DNA of 64,000 nucleotides, from assembly GCF_022829545.1 (NCBI RefSeq), contig NZ_JAKSYM010000371.1, positions 1 through 64,000 on the forward strand. The letters are read 5' to 3'. Of the stretch, positions 16,711-25,486 are shown in pieces; position 1 is the first letter of the stretch, and each line of letters opens with the position of its first letter. The DNA is from Methylobacterium sp. J-030. Its GTDB lineage: Bacteria > Pseudomonadota > Alphaproteobacteria > Rhizobiales > Beijerinckiaceae. A program made the translations under genes and the position numbers. The notes under the pieces are model-generated. The model had not been told where the DNA came from. It searched no databases and worked only from the letters and a program-made list of their open reading frames with translations.

Positions 16711-17871
16711 TCATGGTATGCGACTATCGCGTCCCCGTCGTTCCAGGGCATCTGTGATGACACGATCGAGGATCTGAGCGGAACGGGACCACGTATAGCC
16801 TGACGCGTGCCGGCGGGCTTCATCACGCAGGTGCGCGTATTGTAATTTGTCGCTGTCAAGACGCCTAATCGCGGCGATCCAGGGCTCGATGTCGTGCGGC
16901 TCTGCGTAGATAGCAGCTTCGCCGCAGACCTCCGGCAACGCGCCACACGGGGAGACCACCGCCGGGCATCCGAGCAACATGGCCTCAAGCGGAGGGAGTC
17001 CAAAGCCTTCCGTCAACGAAGGAAAGGCAAGGCATAATGCCCTCTCCATCAACGCGCGAAATTCTCCATCCGATATGGTCCCAACGAAAACGACGTTTTT
17101 AGGAACTGTGTGTCCGTCCCTAACGAAATCCTCCGCCGTGGCACGCCCGACCAGCACCAAAGTGAAATGAGACATCCTCTCGTCGGAGAAAACCTTCAGC
17201 AGATGCGATATATTCTTGTGCTCTTGTGTATTTGCAAGACCCAGGACGAATTGACAAAGGTTCAAGCCCAACCGTTGCACAATCGACGTATCTGCCGGTG
17301 TATCCAACACGTGGTCCACACCGTTCGGAACAACCGATATATTTTCAGGAGCAACGATGCCTCGGCGTATCAGCTCTTGCTTCGAAAATTCGGATACGGT
17401 GATGATTTTGTCATGCCGCCGCCCGATCAGGCGCCAGACGATCTTATACCAATTGCGAAAGCCGAAAGAATAAGACGCAGGATTACTGTAAATTTGAGCG
17501 TCGTGCATCATCGTTATGGCAAAAGTTCGAGCTATCGGGCCGAGATTACATACATTGATTAGCAACTCATTCTTGGTCAAAAAAGGAAGATCGATCTGCT
17601 CCCAAAACTGCCAAGTCAGAACGCCTCGTCGCACGACGGGCGCGCCTTCGTAGGCCGGTGAACGTCGGATATTTTTTGGAGCCGCAACGCTCAATACGTG
17701 CCTTTGCAGACCTGATTTTTCTGCGTTGAGCCGGCAATACGCTTTGATCAGTTCGTCCGCGACGCGATGGACGCCTGTCGGAGAGGCTGTTAAAAACTTT
17801 CCATTAAAAGCAATATTTGTCGCTTTGGTTTCGGAGGGCTCCTGTCGCGCCACCATAGATCTCTCCCTCAA
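16711..17871 (-). CDS. Glycosyltransferase family 4 (GT-B)
   Basis: A 386-residue GT-B enzyme. The N-terminal half has FNGKFLTASPTGVHRVADEL and DKIITVSEFSKQELIRRG. The nucleotide-sugar half has SVVPNGVDHVLD, FTLVLVGRATAEDFVRDG, and the C-terminal signature LAFPSLTEGFGLPPLEAMLL with the E-x7-E pair, then CPAVVSPCGALPEVCGEAA. It should transfer a hexose in exopolysaccharide or O-antigen assembly. It shares the lower GC of the neighbouring 15577-16488 gene and lies in an exopolysaccharide remnant together with a truncated dehydratase. Confidence 0.88.
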   Translation of the reverse strand: MRERSMVARQEPSETKATNIAFNGKFLTASPTGVHRVADELIKAYCRLNAEKSGLQRHVLSVAAPKNIRRSPAYEGAPVVRRGVLTWQFWEQIDLPFLTKNELLINVCNLGPIARTFAITMMHDAQIYSNPASYSFGFRNWYKIVWRLIGRRHDKIITVSEFSKQELIRRGIVAPENISVVPNGVDHVLDTPADTSIVQRLGLNLCQFVLGLANTQEHKNISHLLKVFSDERMSHFTLVLVGRATAEDFVRDGHTVPKNVVFVGTISDGEFRALMERALCLAFPSLTEGFGLPPLEAMLLGCPAVVSPCGALPEVCGEAAIYAEPHDIEPWIAAIRRLDSDKLQYAHLRDEARRHASGYTWSRSAQILDRVITDALERRGRDSRIP

Positions 17872-18019
17872 TAATCAGCAGATTTAAGCTTAATAGTCGC
17901 GCAGTGTGCCAATCTAATTTTTCGGCATAGTATCAATCAATTCCTATATCACGGACATGCCGAAAAACAATGCTTTATCAACAAATAATACAACGCACGT
18001 ATTTTATCGGCTGCCGATC

Positions 18020-18256
18020 CTACGACCCTGCGCGCTGACGTCGGAATGCGAACCCATCGGCATGGCGGCTGGGGGGGCGTGAGCCCAACGCTTCGCCTGA
18101 CGGCGTGTTGTCGCGTCCAACTTGCCGCAGGTCAGCCCCGACAATAAGGCGGCATAGCGTCTGCAGGTCGGTGGTGGGATGCCAACCGAGCATCTCCCTC
18201 GCTTTTGACGGGTTGCCTACCAAGGTGCGGTCGCGGGCGACCGCGTCGGCGGGCAC
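18020..18256 (-). pseudogene. C-terminal remnant of a GDP-mannose 4,6-dehydratase-like gene
   Basis: The sequence starts with a GTG (VPADAVARDRTLVGNPSKAR) and continues EMLGWHPTTDLQTLCRLIVG and ADLRQVG. The stretch LVGNPSKAREMLGW followed by a Leu/Val-rich helix and ADL is the C-terminal end of GDP-D-mannose 4,6-dehydratases. A TAG directly precedes the GTG, and no upstream part of the enzyme (Rossmann domain, YxxxK) exists, so only the tail remains. It marks an old exopolysaccharide locus at the edge of the island. Confidence 0.65.
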
Positions 18257-18397
18257 CTACCGGTGGTCTACGGCATCGGTGAGCCTCGGTCCTGTCGGGT
18301 CACTGGCTTCGGCCATTCGTCCCAGCGTTCCGGGAAGCGCTTGAACCCTCGGGTGCCCTCGCGCGCCGTTGGAACGCCGTCTCAGAGACAGGATGAC

Positions 18398-18422
18398 GGA
18401 ACGAGCGATCGGGCACCGGGTT
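18398..18422 (+). promoter_or_regulatory. EcfG-type promoter, relaxed match, for csbD-like gene
   Basis: GGAAC at 18398-18402 and GGTT at 18419-18422 are 16 bases apart. The consensus for the general-stress sigma factor EcfG is GGAAC-N16/17-CGTT, so one -10 base differs. The expected start site near 18430 gives a leader of about 18 bases before the ATG at 18448. The same GGTT variant precedes the KGG-motif gene at 34854. Confidence 0.5.
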
Positions 18423-18447
18423 CAGGTCGACAGCATCGGAGGACGTC

Positions 18448-18777
18448 ATGGTCGACACGAACAGGATCACCGGGGCCGCGCGGGAGTTCGGCGGCAAGGT
18501 ACAGGGCGCGATCGGGGATGCCGCCGGCTCGCATCGGGCCTCGATCGAGGGCCGGCTGAACGAGGCACAGGGTACGGCCGAGAATCTCTTTGGCCAAGCG
18601 AAGGATGCTGTCCACCATGCCGTTGACACGGTCGCGCACCAAGCCGAGGATGCCTACGACCAGGGCCGCCATTATGCTTGGAAGGGCCATCAGAAGTCGG
18701 TCGAATGGCCCCACGCATCGCTCGTGGTCGCGGGCTTGGTCGGCTTGGGCCTCGGGCTCCTGATCAGCAAGCTCTGA
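18448..18777 (+). CDS. CsbD-family stress protein with C-terminal membrane anchor
   Basis: A 109-residue protein. Residues 1-60 match CsbD (MVDTNRITGAAREFGGKVQG, AQGTAENLFGQAKDAVHH), a small helical fold induced by general stress in many bacteria. The end (HASLVVAGLVGLGLGLLISK) is a hydrophobic, glycine-zipper-like segment resembling the C terminus of ElaB/YqjD-type proteins. Molecular function is unknown. GGAGGAC lies just before the ATG as a ribosome binding site. The EcfG-like promoter at 18398 suggests membership in the PhyR regulon. Confidence 0.85.
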   Translation: MVDTNRITGAAREFGGKVQGAIGDAAGSHRASIEGRLNEAQGTAENLFGQAKDAVHHAVDTVAHQAEDAYDQGRHYAWKGHQKSVEWPHASLVVAGLVGLGLGLLISKL

Positions 18778-18927
18778 TCGTCGACGGGGCGTCCGGATCC
18801 GGGCGGCCCTGAGGCTCGATCACGGCGCGCGTTGCCCGTAGAATGCGCGACCGCGCCAGGTCGTTCGACGTCCTGCGCGAGTCCGGCGCCGACGCGGCGC
18901 GCTACCGTTCACCGGAAATGCACAACC

Positions 18928-19215
18928 ATGAAAGTATCCGCCGATCTGTGCATCGTGCCGATGGGCGTCGGCCCGTCCGTGTCGCCCTATGTCCGCGAGG
19001 TCAAGGCGATCGTCGAGGCGAGCGGGCTGACCGCCACGATGCATCCCAACGGCACCAACATCGAGGGCGAGCTGTCGGAGATCTGCGCGCTGGCGGAGCG
19101 GTGCGAGGCGAAGCTCGCCGCGATGGGCGTTCAGCGGACGTTCTTCACGCTGATCTTCTCGACGCGGCGGGATAAGGATCAGTCCATGGCCGACAAGCTC
19201 GCGGCCGTCTCCTGA
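18928..19215 (+). CDS. MTH1187/DUF77-type thiamine-binding-like protein
   Basis: A 95-residue ferredoxin-like protein: MKVSADLCIVPMGVGPSVSP, YVREVKAIVEASGLTATMHP, NGTNIEGELSEICALAERCE, then RTFFTLIFSTRRDKDQSM. These are the segments of the MTH1187/YkoF (DUF77) family, some members of which bind thiamine. A longer frame from 18832 exists, but the family starts at this Met. The gene lies 72 bases upstream of the formate dehydrogenase-like gene, same strand. In M. extorquens AM1 FDH4 is described as a two-gene system (fdh4A, fdh4B), and a small partner of this kind would fit, but I am not certain that DUF77 is Fdh4B. Confidence 0.8.
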   Translation: MKVSADLCIVPMGVGPSVSPYVREVKAIVEASGLTATMHPNGTNIEGELSEICALAERCEAKLAAMGVQRTFFTLIFSTRRDKDQSMADKLAAVS

Positions 19216-19287
19216 CCCGATTGCCCGGCGCAGCGACGCACCCCTGATCCGACGCGGCCTTCGCGCGTTCCCCCCATCCGGTCGCTG

Positions 19288-21627
19288 ATGGACTGGACGG
19301 AGGACGGCATGGCCGAGCAGGAAACCGGTGACGTGCGGATCGCGCCCTATGACGGCCCGGCGGGGGGCTGGGGTTCGGCCAAGTCGCTGGTCGAGATCCT
19401 GACCCGGGAGGGCGTGCCGATCACCGGCTCGGCGCTGCTGGTGAAGCAGAACAAGCCGAACGGCTACATGTGCACGTCCTGCGCCTGGGCGAAGCCCGCC
19501 AAGCCGCTGGCCTTCGAGTACTGCGAGAACGGCGCCAAGGCGACCGCCTGGGAGCAGACGCGCCGCCGCGCCACCCCGGATTTCTTCGCCGCCCACTCCG
19601 TCACGGACCTGCTCGGCTGGAGCGACTACGCCCTGGAGGAGCAGGGCCGCCTCACCCATCCGATGCGCTACGATCCCGGGACCGACCGCTACCGGCCGGT
19701 CACCTGGGGCGAGGCCATGGCGGAGATCGGCCGGGAGCTGAAGGTCCTGCGCCAGGAGGACCCGAAATCGGTGGTGTTCTACGCCTCCGGACGGGCCTCG
19801 CTGGAGACCAGCTACATGTGGGCGCTGCTGGCGCGGCTCTACGGCAACAACAACCTGCCGGACTCCTCCAACATGTGCCACGAGCCCACCTCGGTGGCGC
19901 TGCCGCAATCGATCGGCGCGCCGGTCGGCACGGTCCTGCTGGAGGATTTCGAGACCACCGATCTGATCCTCTTCTTCGGCCAGAATGTCGGCTCGAACGC
20001 GCCCCGGATGCTGCACCCGCTCCAGGAGGCGCGGCGCCGGGGGGCGCAGATCATCACCTTCAACCCGCTGCGCGAGCGCGGCCTGGAGCGCTTCACCGAT
20101 CCGCAATCGCCGGTGGAGATGCTGACGCGCTCCTCCACCCGGATCTCGACCCAGTACCATCAGGTGAAGGCCGGCGGCGACCTCGCGGCGCTCACCGGCC
20201 TGTGCAAGGCGCTGCTCGCCCTGGACCGGGAGGCGGAAGCGGCGGGCAAGCCCCGGGTGCTCGATCACGCCTTCATCGCCGAGCACACCCACGGCTTCGC
20301 GGATTTCGTGCGCTTCTGCGATGGCCAGGATTGGGCTGCGCTCGAGCGGCGCTCCGGGCTGGGGCGGCAGGGGCTGGAAGCCGCGGCCGCGGTCTACGCG
20401 CGTTCCAAGGCGGTGATCGGCATTTACGGGATGGGCCTGACCCAGCATCGCAAGGGCACCGAGACCGTGCGGATGCTGGTCAATCTGCTGCTCCTGCGCG
20501 GCAACATCGGCAAGCCCGGCGCCGGGATCTGCCCGGTGCGCGGACATTCGAACGTGCAGGGGCAGCGCACGGTCGGCATCACCGAGAAGCCGGAGCTGGC
20601 GCCCCTGGACAAGCTCAAGGAACTCTACGGCTTCGAGCCCCCGCGGGAGAAGGGCCTCAACACGGTCGAGGCCTGCGAGGGGATCCTCGACGGCAGCGTG
20701 AAGGCGTTCATCGGGCTCGGCGGCAATTTCGTGCGTGCGATTCCCGATACCGGCCGGATGGAGCCGGCGTGGCGGCGCCAGCGCCTGACTGTGCAGATCT
20801 CGACCAAGCTCAACCGCTCGCACCTCGTCAACGGCGCCGTGGCCTATATCCTGCCCTGCCTCGGTCGGATCGAGATCGACCAGCAGGCCAGCGGGCCGCA
20901 GGCGGTCTCGATGGAGAGTTCCACCGCGCAGTTCCACGGCTCCCGGGGGGCAGCCGAACCGGTCGGGCCGCATCTGCGTTCCGAGCCCTGGATCGTCGCG
21001 GAGATCGCCAAGGCGACCCTGCCGGCCAACCCGCGCGTCGCGTGGGATTCCTGGGTCGGCGATTACGGCCGAGTCCGTTCGGCCATCGAGGCGACCTACC
21101 CGACGGTGTTCCATGATCTGAACGGCCGGATGTTCCAGCCCGGCGGCCTGCTCAAGCCCCTCGGGGCCCGCGACCGGAAATGGGAAACCGAGACGGGACG
21201 GGCGAATTTCGCCGTGCCTGAAGGTCTCGAGGCCGATCCGGACCTGCCGGCCCGCGGACACGACGTCCTCGACCTCATCACGCTGCGGTCGAACGACCAG
21301 TTCAACACCACGGTCTACGGCTACGATGACCGCTTCCGCGGCGTGAAGGGCACCCGCGCCGTGCTGTTCATGAACCGTCAGGATATCGCTCGGCTCGGGC
21401 TGAAGGATGGCGGCGGCGTCGACGTGGCGACCGAGGCGGGCGATCAGGTGACGCGGCGCGTGAACGGCCTCCGGGTGGTCGCCTACGATATTCCCGAGGG
21501 GAATTGCGGCGGCTACTACCCGGAATTGAACGTCCTGCTGCCGCTCTGGCATCATGACGAGCAGGCCAAGACCCCGGCCGCCAAGGCGATCACGGTAAGG
21601 GTGACCGCATCGACACGCGCCGCCTGA
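19288..21627 (+). CDS. fdh4A: FdhF/YdeP-family molybdopterin oxidoreductase, formate dehydrogenase alpha-like (FDH4-type)
   Basis: A 779-residue molybdo-bis-MGD enzyme. It has CTSC plus FEYCENG near 55-80, PVTWGEAMAEIGRELK, NMCHEPTSVALPQS around residue 197 where Cys-His would be the Mo ligand and proton acceptor, IITFNPLRERGLERF, IGIYGMGLTQHRKGTETVRM, and GNIGKPGAGICPVRGHSNVQ. The C-terminal molydopterin-dinucleotide domain includes TLRSNDQFNTTVYGYDDR. It is a Cys, not a Sec, enzyme. The predicted reaction is formate to CO2. The four-gene-set context (DUF77 partner upstream, no NAD or Fe-S beta subunit) fits the FDH4 type used in methylotrophic growth. The start could also be Met8. Confidence 0.75.
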   Translation: MDWTEDGMAEQETGDVRIAPYDGPAGGWGSAKSLVEILTREGVPITGSALLVKQNKPNGYMCTSCAWAKPAKPLAFEYCENGAKATAWEQTRRRATPDFFAAHSVTDLLGWSDYALEEQGRLTHPMRYDPGTDRYRPVTWGEAMAEIGRELKVLRQEDPKSVVFYASGRASLETSYMWALLARLYGNNNLPDSSNMCHEPTSVALPQSIGAPVGTVLLEDFETTDLILFFGQNVGSNAPRMLHPLQEARRRGAQIITFNPLRERGLERFTDPQSPVEMLTRSSTRISTQYHQVKAGGDLAALTGLCKALLALDREAEAAGKPRVLDHAFIAEHTHGFADFVRFCDGQDWAALERRSGLGRQGLEAAAAVYARSKAVIGIYGMGLTQHRKGTETVRMLVNLLLLRGNIGKPGAGICPVRGHSNVQGQRTVGITEKPELAPLDKLKELYGFEPPREKGLNTVEACEGILDGSVKAFIGLGGNFVRAIPDTGRMEPAWRRQRLTVQISTKLNRSHLVNGAVAYILPCLGRIEIDQQASGPQAVSMESSTAQFHGSRGAAEPVGPHLRSEPWIVAEIAKATLPANPRVAWDSWVGDYGRVRSAIEATYPTVFHDLNGRMFQPGGLLKPLGARDRKWETETGRANFAVPEGLEADPDLPARGHDVLDLITLRSNDQFNTTVYGYDDRFRGVKGTRAVLFMNRQDIARLGLKDGGGVDVATEAGDQVTRRVNGLRVVAYDIPEGNCGGYYPELNVLLPLWHHDEQAKTPAAKAITVRVTASTRAA

Positions 21628-21677
21628 ACGAGCCGGAGGATCTGGCGCGCGGTCGCGCTCTCCGGCAAGGAACGGCC

Positions 21678-23045
21678 ATGGATCAGGCGACACCACCGGA
21701 TGCGCGGCCGGACATTCAGGCGGATGCCCGGCTGTGCGCGCTCCTCGACCGAATCGCTGCCGGGACGCGCGTGCTGGAGGCGGGCTCGGACCTCTCGCAG
21801 CTGAACGCATCGCGCGCTGCGCTCGCCGCGGCGGGATTCAGCGATGGCACGGATCCCGAATCGGGTGGCCTCCCCCTCGCGGGGGCCGACCTGTCCCGGG
21901 CCCGCATGGAGGAGGCCGATCTCTCCGCCGCGAACCTGCGGGGGGCCAATCTCGTGGGGGCGGTCGGGCGCTCCACCCGCTTCACCGGCGCGATCCTGGA
22001 GGCGGCCGACCTCTCCGACGCCGACCTGTCGGGGGCGGATTTCTCCGGCATCGTGGCGGGGCAGGTGCGATTCGCCGGCGCCATGCTGGAGGATGCGCGC
22101 TTCGGTCAGGCCGCGATGCGCTTCGCCGACCTGTCCGGCGCGCTCCTCGACGGCACGGACTTCGCCGGGGCCGACCTCTGGGGGGCGGACTTCACCGGGG
22201 CGGACGCGGACGACACCGTGTTCCGTGGGGCGCGGCTCGACGAGGCCAAGCTCGCCGACGCCAACCTGACCCATGCGGATTTCGCCGACGCCAGCCTCGC
22301 CAAGGCGACGCTGGCGGGCTCGCGCCTGCGGGGCGCGAATTTCTCCGGGGCGAAGCTCGACGGGGCGGACCTGTCCGGGGCCGATCTGTCGGATACCGAC
22401 CTCGTGCGCCTGAACCTCGCCACCTGCCAGCTGCGGCATGCCCGCTTCTCCGGGGCGTGGCTCAACGGGACGCGGATGAGCGTCGAGCAGCTCGGCGGCG
22501 CAGTCGGCGAGGAGGTGGCGGGCGCCTTCGAGGCGGCGCAATCGAGCTATCTCGCCCTGGAGCAGAACTGGAAGAGCATCGGCAGCCACGACGCGGCGAG
22601 CTGGGCCTACAAGCGCGGCCGCCGGATGGGACGCTTCCACGCCGGCCGGCAGGCCCGCGCCGCCTGGAGCGAGCGCGACTGGGTCGGGGTGCTGCGTCAC
22701 GGCTACCGCTGGAGCGCGGATCGCTTCGTCGAGTGGCTGTGCGATTACGGCGAGAGCCTGTCGCGCATCGCGCGCGCCTTCGCGCTGCTGATCGCGGTTT
22801 TTGCGGGCCTCTACGGGCTGACCGGCGGCCTGATCATCCTGGAGGGACCGGAGGCGGGGCCGACCTACAACCCCCTCGATCTCCTGAGTTACAGCGCCCT
22901 CAATATGATGACCGCGAACCCGCCGGAGATCGGCCTCAAGCCCACTGGCCGTGTCACCAACCTCTTGGTCGGGATCGAGGGCGCGGTCGGCATCATCCTG
23001 ATGGGCCTCTACGGCTTCGTGCTGGGCAACCGGCTGCGGCGGTGA
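21678..23045 (+). CDS. Pentapeptide-repeat protein with C-terminal ion-channel-like membrane domain
   Basis: A 455-residue protein. Residues about 70-260 are a run of A(D/N)LxX pentapeptides (ADLSDADLSGADFSG, ADLWGADFTGADADD and so on), giving a right-handed beta-helix. The C-terminal 90 residues hold two hydrophobic helices, AFALLIAVFAGLYGLTGGLI and LLVGIEGAVGIILMGLYGFV, with a pore-loop-like segment between them (LLSYSALNMMTANPPEIGLK). The layout matches two-helix Ion_trans_2 modules, but the TxGFGD filter is replaced by MMTANPPEIG, so potassium selectivity is doubtful. It follows the oxidoreductase by 50 bases and has AAGGAA as ribosome binding site. Confidence 0.8.
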   Translation: MDQATPPDARPDIQADARLCALLDRIAAGTRVLEAGSDLSQLNASRAALAAAGFSDGTDPESGGLPLAGADLSRARMEEADLSAANLRGANLVGAVGRSTRFTGAILEAADLSDADLSGADFSGIVAGQVRFAGAMLEDARFGQAAMRFADLSGALLDGTDFAGADLWGADFTGADADDTVFRGARLDEAKLADANLTHADFADASLAKATLAGSRLRGANFSGAKLDGADLSGADLSDTDLVRLNLATCQLRHARFSGAWLNGTRMSVEQLGGAVGEEVAGAFEAAQSSYLALEQNWKSIGSHDAASWAYKRGRRMGRFHAGRQARAAWSERDWVGVLRHGYRWSADRFVEWLCDYGESLSRIARAFALLIAVFAGLYGLTGGLIILEGPEAGPTYNPLDLLSYSALNMMTANPPEIGLKPTGRVTNLLVGIEGAVGIILMGLYGFVLGNRLRR

Positions 23046-23245
23046 GCGCGGCGGGTTCTATAGGGCGGCTTCGCGGCGCGTCTCGCGCCGGGTCCCGGAT
23101 CCGGTTCCGCTATCGCTCCACCGGTCCGGGAAAGGGTCGGTGCGGACTGAGACGTCATCCTTTTCCCGGGCGCATGCAGCGCTAGCGGAATGCGACCCGG
23201 AACCCCGCAGAGGAACGCGCCACGCATCGGCTCACCGCCAGGCCC

Positions 23246-23716
23246 TCACTCCCCCACGCTCAGCCGCTCGATCACGAGGCTGAGATCCTTGCGCAGGGCG
23301 CGAATCTCCGGCTCGCTGAGTTCGAGCTGGCACATCACGGCCTCGCGAACCGACACGGCATCGGCGCGCAGCGCCGCGCCTTCCGGCGTCAGCGCGATCT
23401 CGACCTCGCGCTCGTCCGACTGGCGGCGGGTGCGCAGCAGGAAGCCGGCGCTCTCCAGACGTTTCAGCACCGGCGTCAGCGTGCCGGAATCGAGCCGCAG
23501 CCGTCGGCCGATCTCCGAGACGGTGACGCCGTCCTGCTCCCAGAGCACCAGAAGCACGAGGTACTGCGGATAGGTCAGCCCCAGGCGCTCCAGGAGCGGC
23601 CGGTAGGATTTCGTCATCCGGTGCGCCGCCGCGTAGAGCGCGTAGCAAAGCTGATTGTCGAGGAGGAGCGGGTCGGTCACGCGCTCGGCCTCCGCGATGT
23701 CGGCACTCTGCACCAT
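23246..23716 (-). CDS. ohrR: OhrR-type MarR-family redox regulator
   Basis: A 156-residue winged-helix protein. LLLDNQLCYALYAAAHRMTK carries the conserved N-terminal Cys (residue about 24) that senses organic peroxides in OhrR, followed by YRPLLERLGLTYPQYLVLLV with the Tyr pair that hydrogen-bonds the Cys. The wing and recognition helix are in GRRLRLDSGTLTPVLKRLES and RTRRQSDEREVEIALT. OhrR normally represses ohr, but no ohr gene lies nearby, so targets are unknown. It is downstream of selA on the same strand after a 114-base gap. Confidence 0.82.
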   Translation of the reverse strand: MVQSADIAEAERVTDPLLLDNQLCYALYAAAHRMTKSYRPLLERLGLTYPQYLVLLVLWEQDGVTVSEIGRRLRLDSGTLTPVLKRLESAGFLLRTRRQSDEREVEIALTPEGAALRADAVSVREAVMCQLELSEPEIRALRKDLSLVIERLSVGE

Positions 23717-23830
23717 ATCGTTCGCCTATCGCGGTCCAGGCACCGCACCTCTCGACCGCGACCGCGGGCTCGTCATTATACCACAACACGCGAAGCCGGC
23801 ACACGAGCTTCCGCCGGAGATCTCCATCTC

Positions 23831-25288
23831 TCAACAAACCCGTTCGGCCGAGGCCGCAGGCTGCGCGATGGACGTCAGGCTGTCGAGGAGACCGGCCTCG
23901 TCTTCCAGCGTGCGCAGGTCGAGGAGGATGACGTCGCCGCTGATCCGGCCGATCACCGGCACCGGCAGCGCGCGCAGGCGCTCGGCCAGGCGCTTGCACC
24001 GCCCGCCCGCGCCGCGCCGCAGCGATCCATCCCCCGCGTCCGGTGTCAGCACCAGGGCGGCGCTGGGCAGGGTCTCGACCGGAAGGGCGCCGGATCCGAT
24101 CTGGCTGATGCAATCCGCGACCGAGACCCGTGCCCAGCCGGCGAGGCGCTCCGCCACCGCGGCGGCGAGGCGCTCCGCCTGCGCGGCGATCGAAGCCCGA
24201 TCCCGGGTCAGCAGCCGCAGGGTCGGCAGCTCGTCGGCCAGCCGCTCGGGATGGAGGTAGAGCCGCAGCACCGCTTCGAGGGCCGCGTAGGTCATCTTGT
24301 CGACCCGCAGCGCGCGCTTCAGCGGGTTCTTGCGCACGCGGCCGATCAGGTCCTTTCGGCCCGCCACGATGCCGCACTGGACCGCGCCCAGAAGCTTGTC
24401 GCCGCTGAAGGTCACGATGTCGGCCCGCTCCAGGGCCGCCCGGACGGTTGGTTCGGGGGGTAGGCCGTAGGCGGCCAGATCGACGAGGTTGCCGCTGCCG
24501 AGATCGTCCGCCAGCGGCACGCCGCGCTCCCGGCAGAGGGCGTGGAGGGCGTCCGGATCGGCGGCGGCCGTGAAGCCCGCGATGGCGTAGTTGCTCGGAT
24601 GCACCTTCATGACGAGGCCGGTGCGCGGGCCGATCGCCTCGGCGTAGTCGCGCAGATGGGTGCGGTTGGTGGTGCCGACCTCGCGCAGCCGGCAGCCGGC
24701 CCGCACCATCACGTCCGGAACGCGGAACGAGCCACCGATCTCGACGAGTTCGCCGCGCGAGACCACGACTTCCTTGCGCATGGCGAGCGCGTTCAGCAGC
24801 AGCAGGACGGCCGCCGCGTTGTTGTTGACCACCACGGCGGCCTCGGCGCCGGTCAGGCGGCAGATCAGAGCCTCGACATGATCGTCCCGCTCGCCGCGGG
24901 CTCCGGTCTCGAGGTCGAATTCGAGGTTGCTCGCCTGCACCATCACGGCGGCCACCGCCTCGGCGGCCGAGCGGGGCAGCAGCGCGCGGCCCAGATTGGT
25001 GTGCAGCACCGTGCCGGTCAGGTTGAAGACCGGCCGCAGAGAGGGACGACGCTCGGCGGCGAGCCGCCGGGTCGCGGCCGTTCGGATCTCCGCCGCATCG
25101 GGCACCGCTCCGCCCTCGGCCCGGATGCCGGCCAGCACGGCGCGGATCGCCCCCGTGAAGGCCGTGCGCCCGTAGGCGGCCAGATCCGCCGGCGACGCGC
25201 CGCCGACCAGGCGCTCCACGGACGGGATCCGCCGTGGGCCCTGCGCCGCATCATCCGGGATCGATCGGGGTCTCGTCGATGACGTCAT
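23831..25288 (-). CDS. selA: L-seryl-tRNA(Sec) selenium transferase
   Basis: A 485-residue PLP enzyme that converts seryl-tRNA(Sec) to selenocysteinyl-tRNA. Family segments are RPVFNLTGTVLHTNLGRALL, AEAAVVVNNNAAAVLLLLNA, SRGELVEIGGSFRVPDVMVR, VGTTNRTHLRDY, VPLADDLGSGNLVDL, and FSGDKLLGAVQCGIVAG with the PLP Lys. The start MTSSTRPRSIPDDAAQ was chosen because the family begins about here; the frame runs open 235 codons upstream over an antisense stretch of the next gene. No selB or tRNA-Sec was found in the window, and the nearby formate dehydrogenase uses Cys. Confidence 0.92.
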   Translation of the reverse strand: MTSSTRPRSIPDDAAQGPRRIPSVERLVGGASPADLAAYGRTAFTGAIRAVLAGIRAEGGAVPDAAEIRTAATRRLAAERRPSLRPVFNLTGTVLHTNLGRALLPRSAAEAVAAVMVQASNLEFDLETGARGERDDHVEALICRLTGAEAAVVVNNNAAAVLLLLNALAMRKEVVVSRGELVEIGGSFRVPDVMVRAGCRLREVGTTNRTHLRDYAEAIGPRTGLVMKVHPSNYAIAGFTAAADPDALHALCRERGVPLADDLGSGNLVDLAAYGLPPEPTVRAALERADIVTFSGDKLLGAVQCGIVAGRKDLIGRVRKNPLKRALRVDKMTYAALEAVLRLYLHPERLADELPTLRLLTRDRASIAAQAERLAAAVAERLAGWARVSVADCISQIGSGALPVETLPSAALVLTPDAGDGSLRRGAGGRCKRLAERLRALPVPVIGRISGDVILLDLRTLEDEAGLLDSLTSIAQPAASAERVC

Positions 25289-25486
25289 TGCGCAACCAGA
25301 GATAATGTCGCGACCGGCTCGGGTCAGCCGGCGACGACCGCGGATAATCCGCGCAGGTTGTTCCATCCGCGGTGCAACGTTAAGGGCAAGTCTGGAAAAT
25401 CGCGGGCTCCGGCATTCCGCATCCTTGCGGCTTTGTCCGGTCCGCGCGATCACGCGACGACCGCACCTCGCCGCAGGAGACGCCGC

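Noticed and set aside
18820..21810. 996-codon minus-strand frame
   Set aside because: It is antisense to the formate dehydrogenase-like gene, which shows all family motifs. The minus product has no family and an antisense-type composition.
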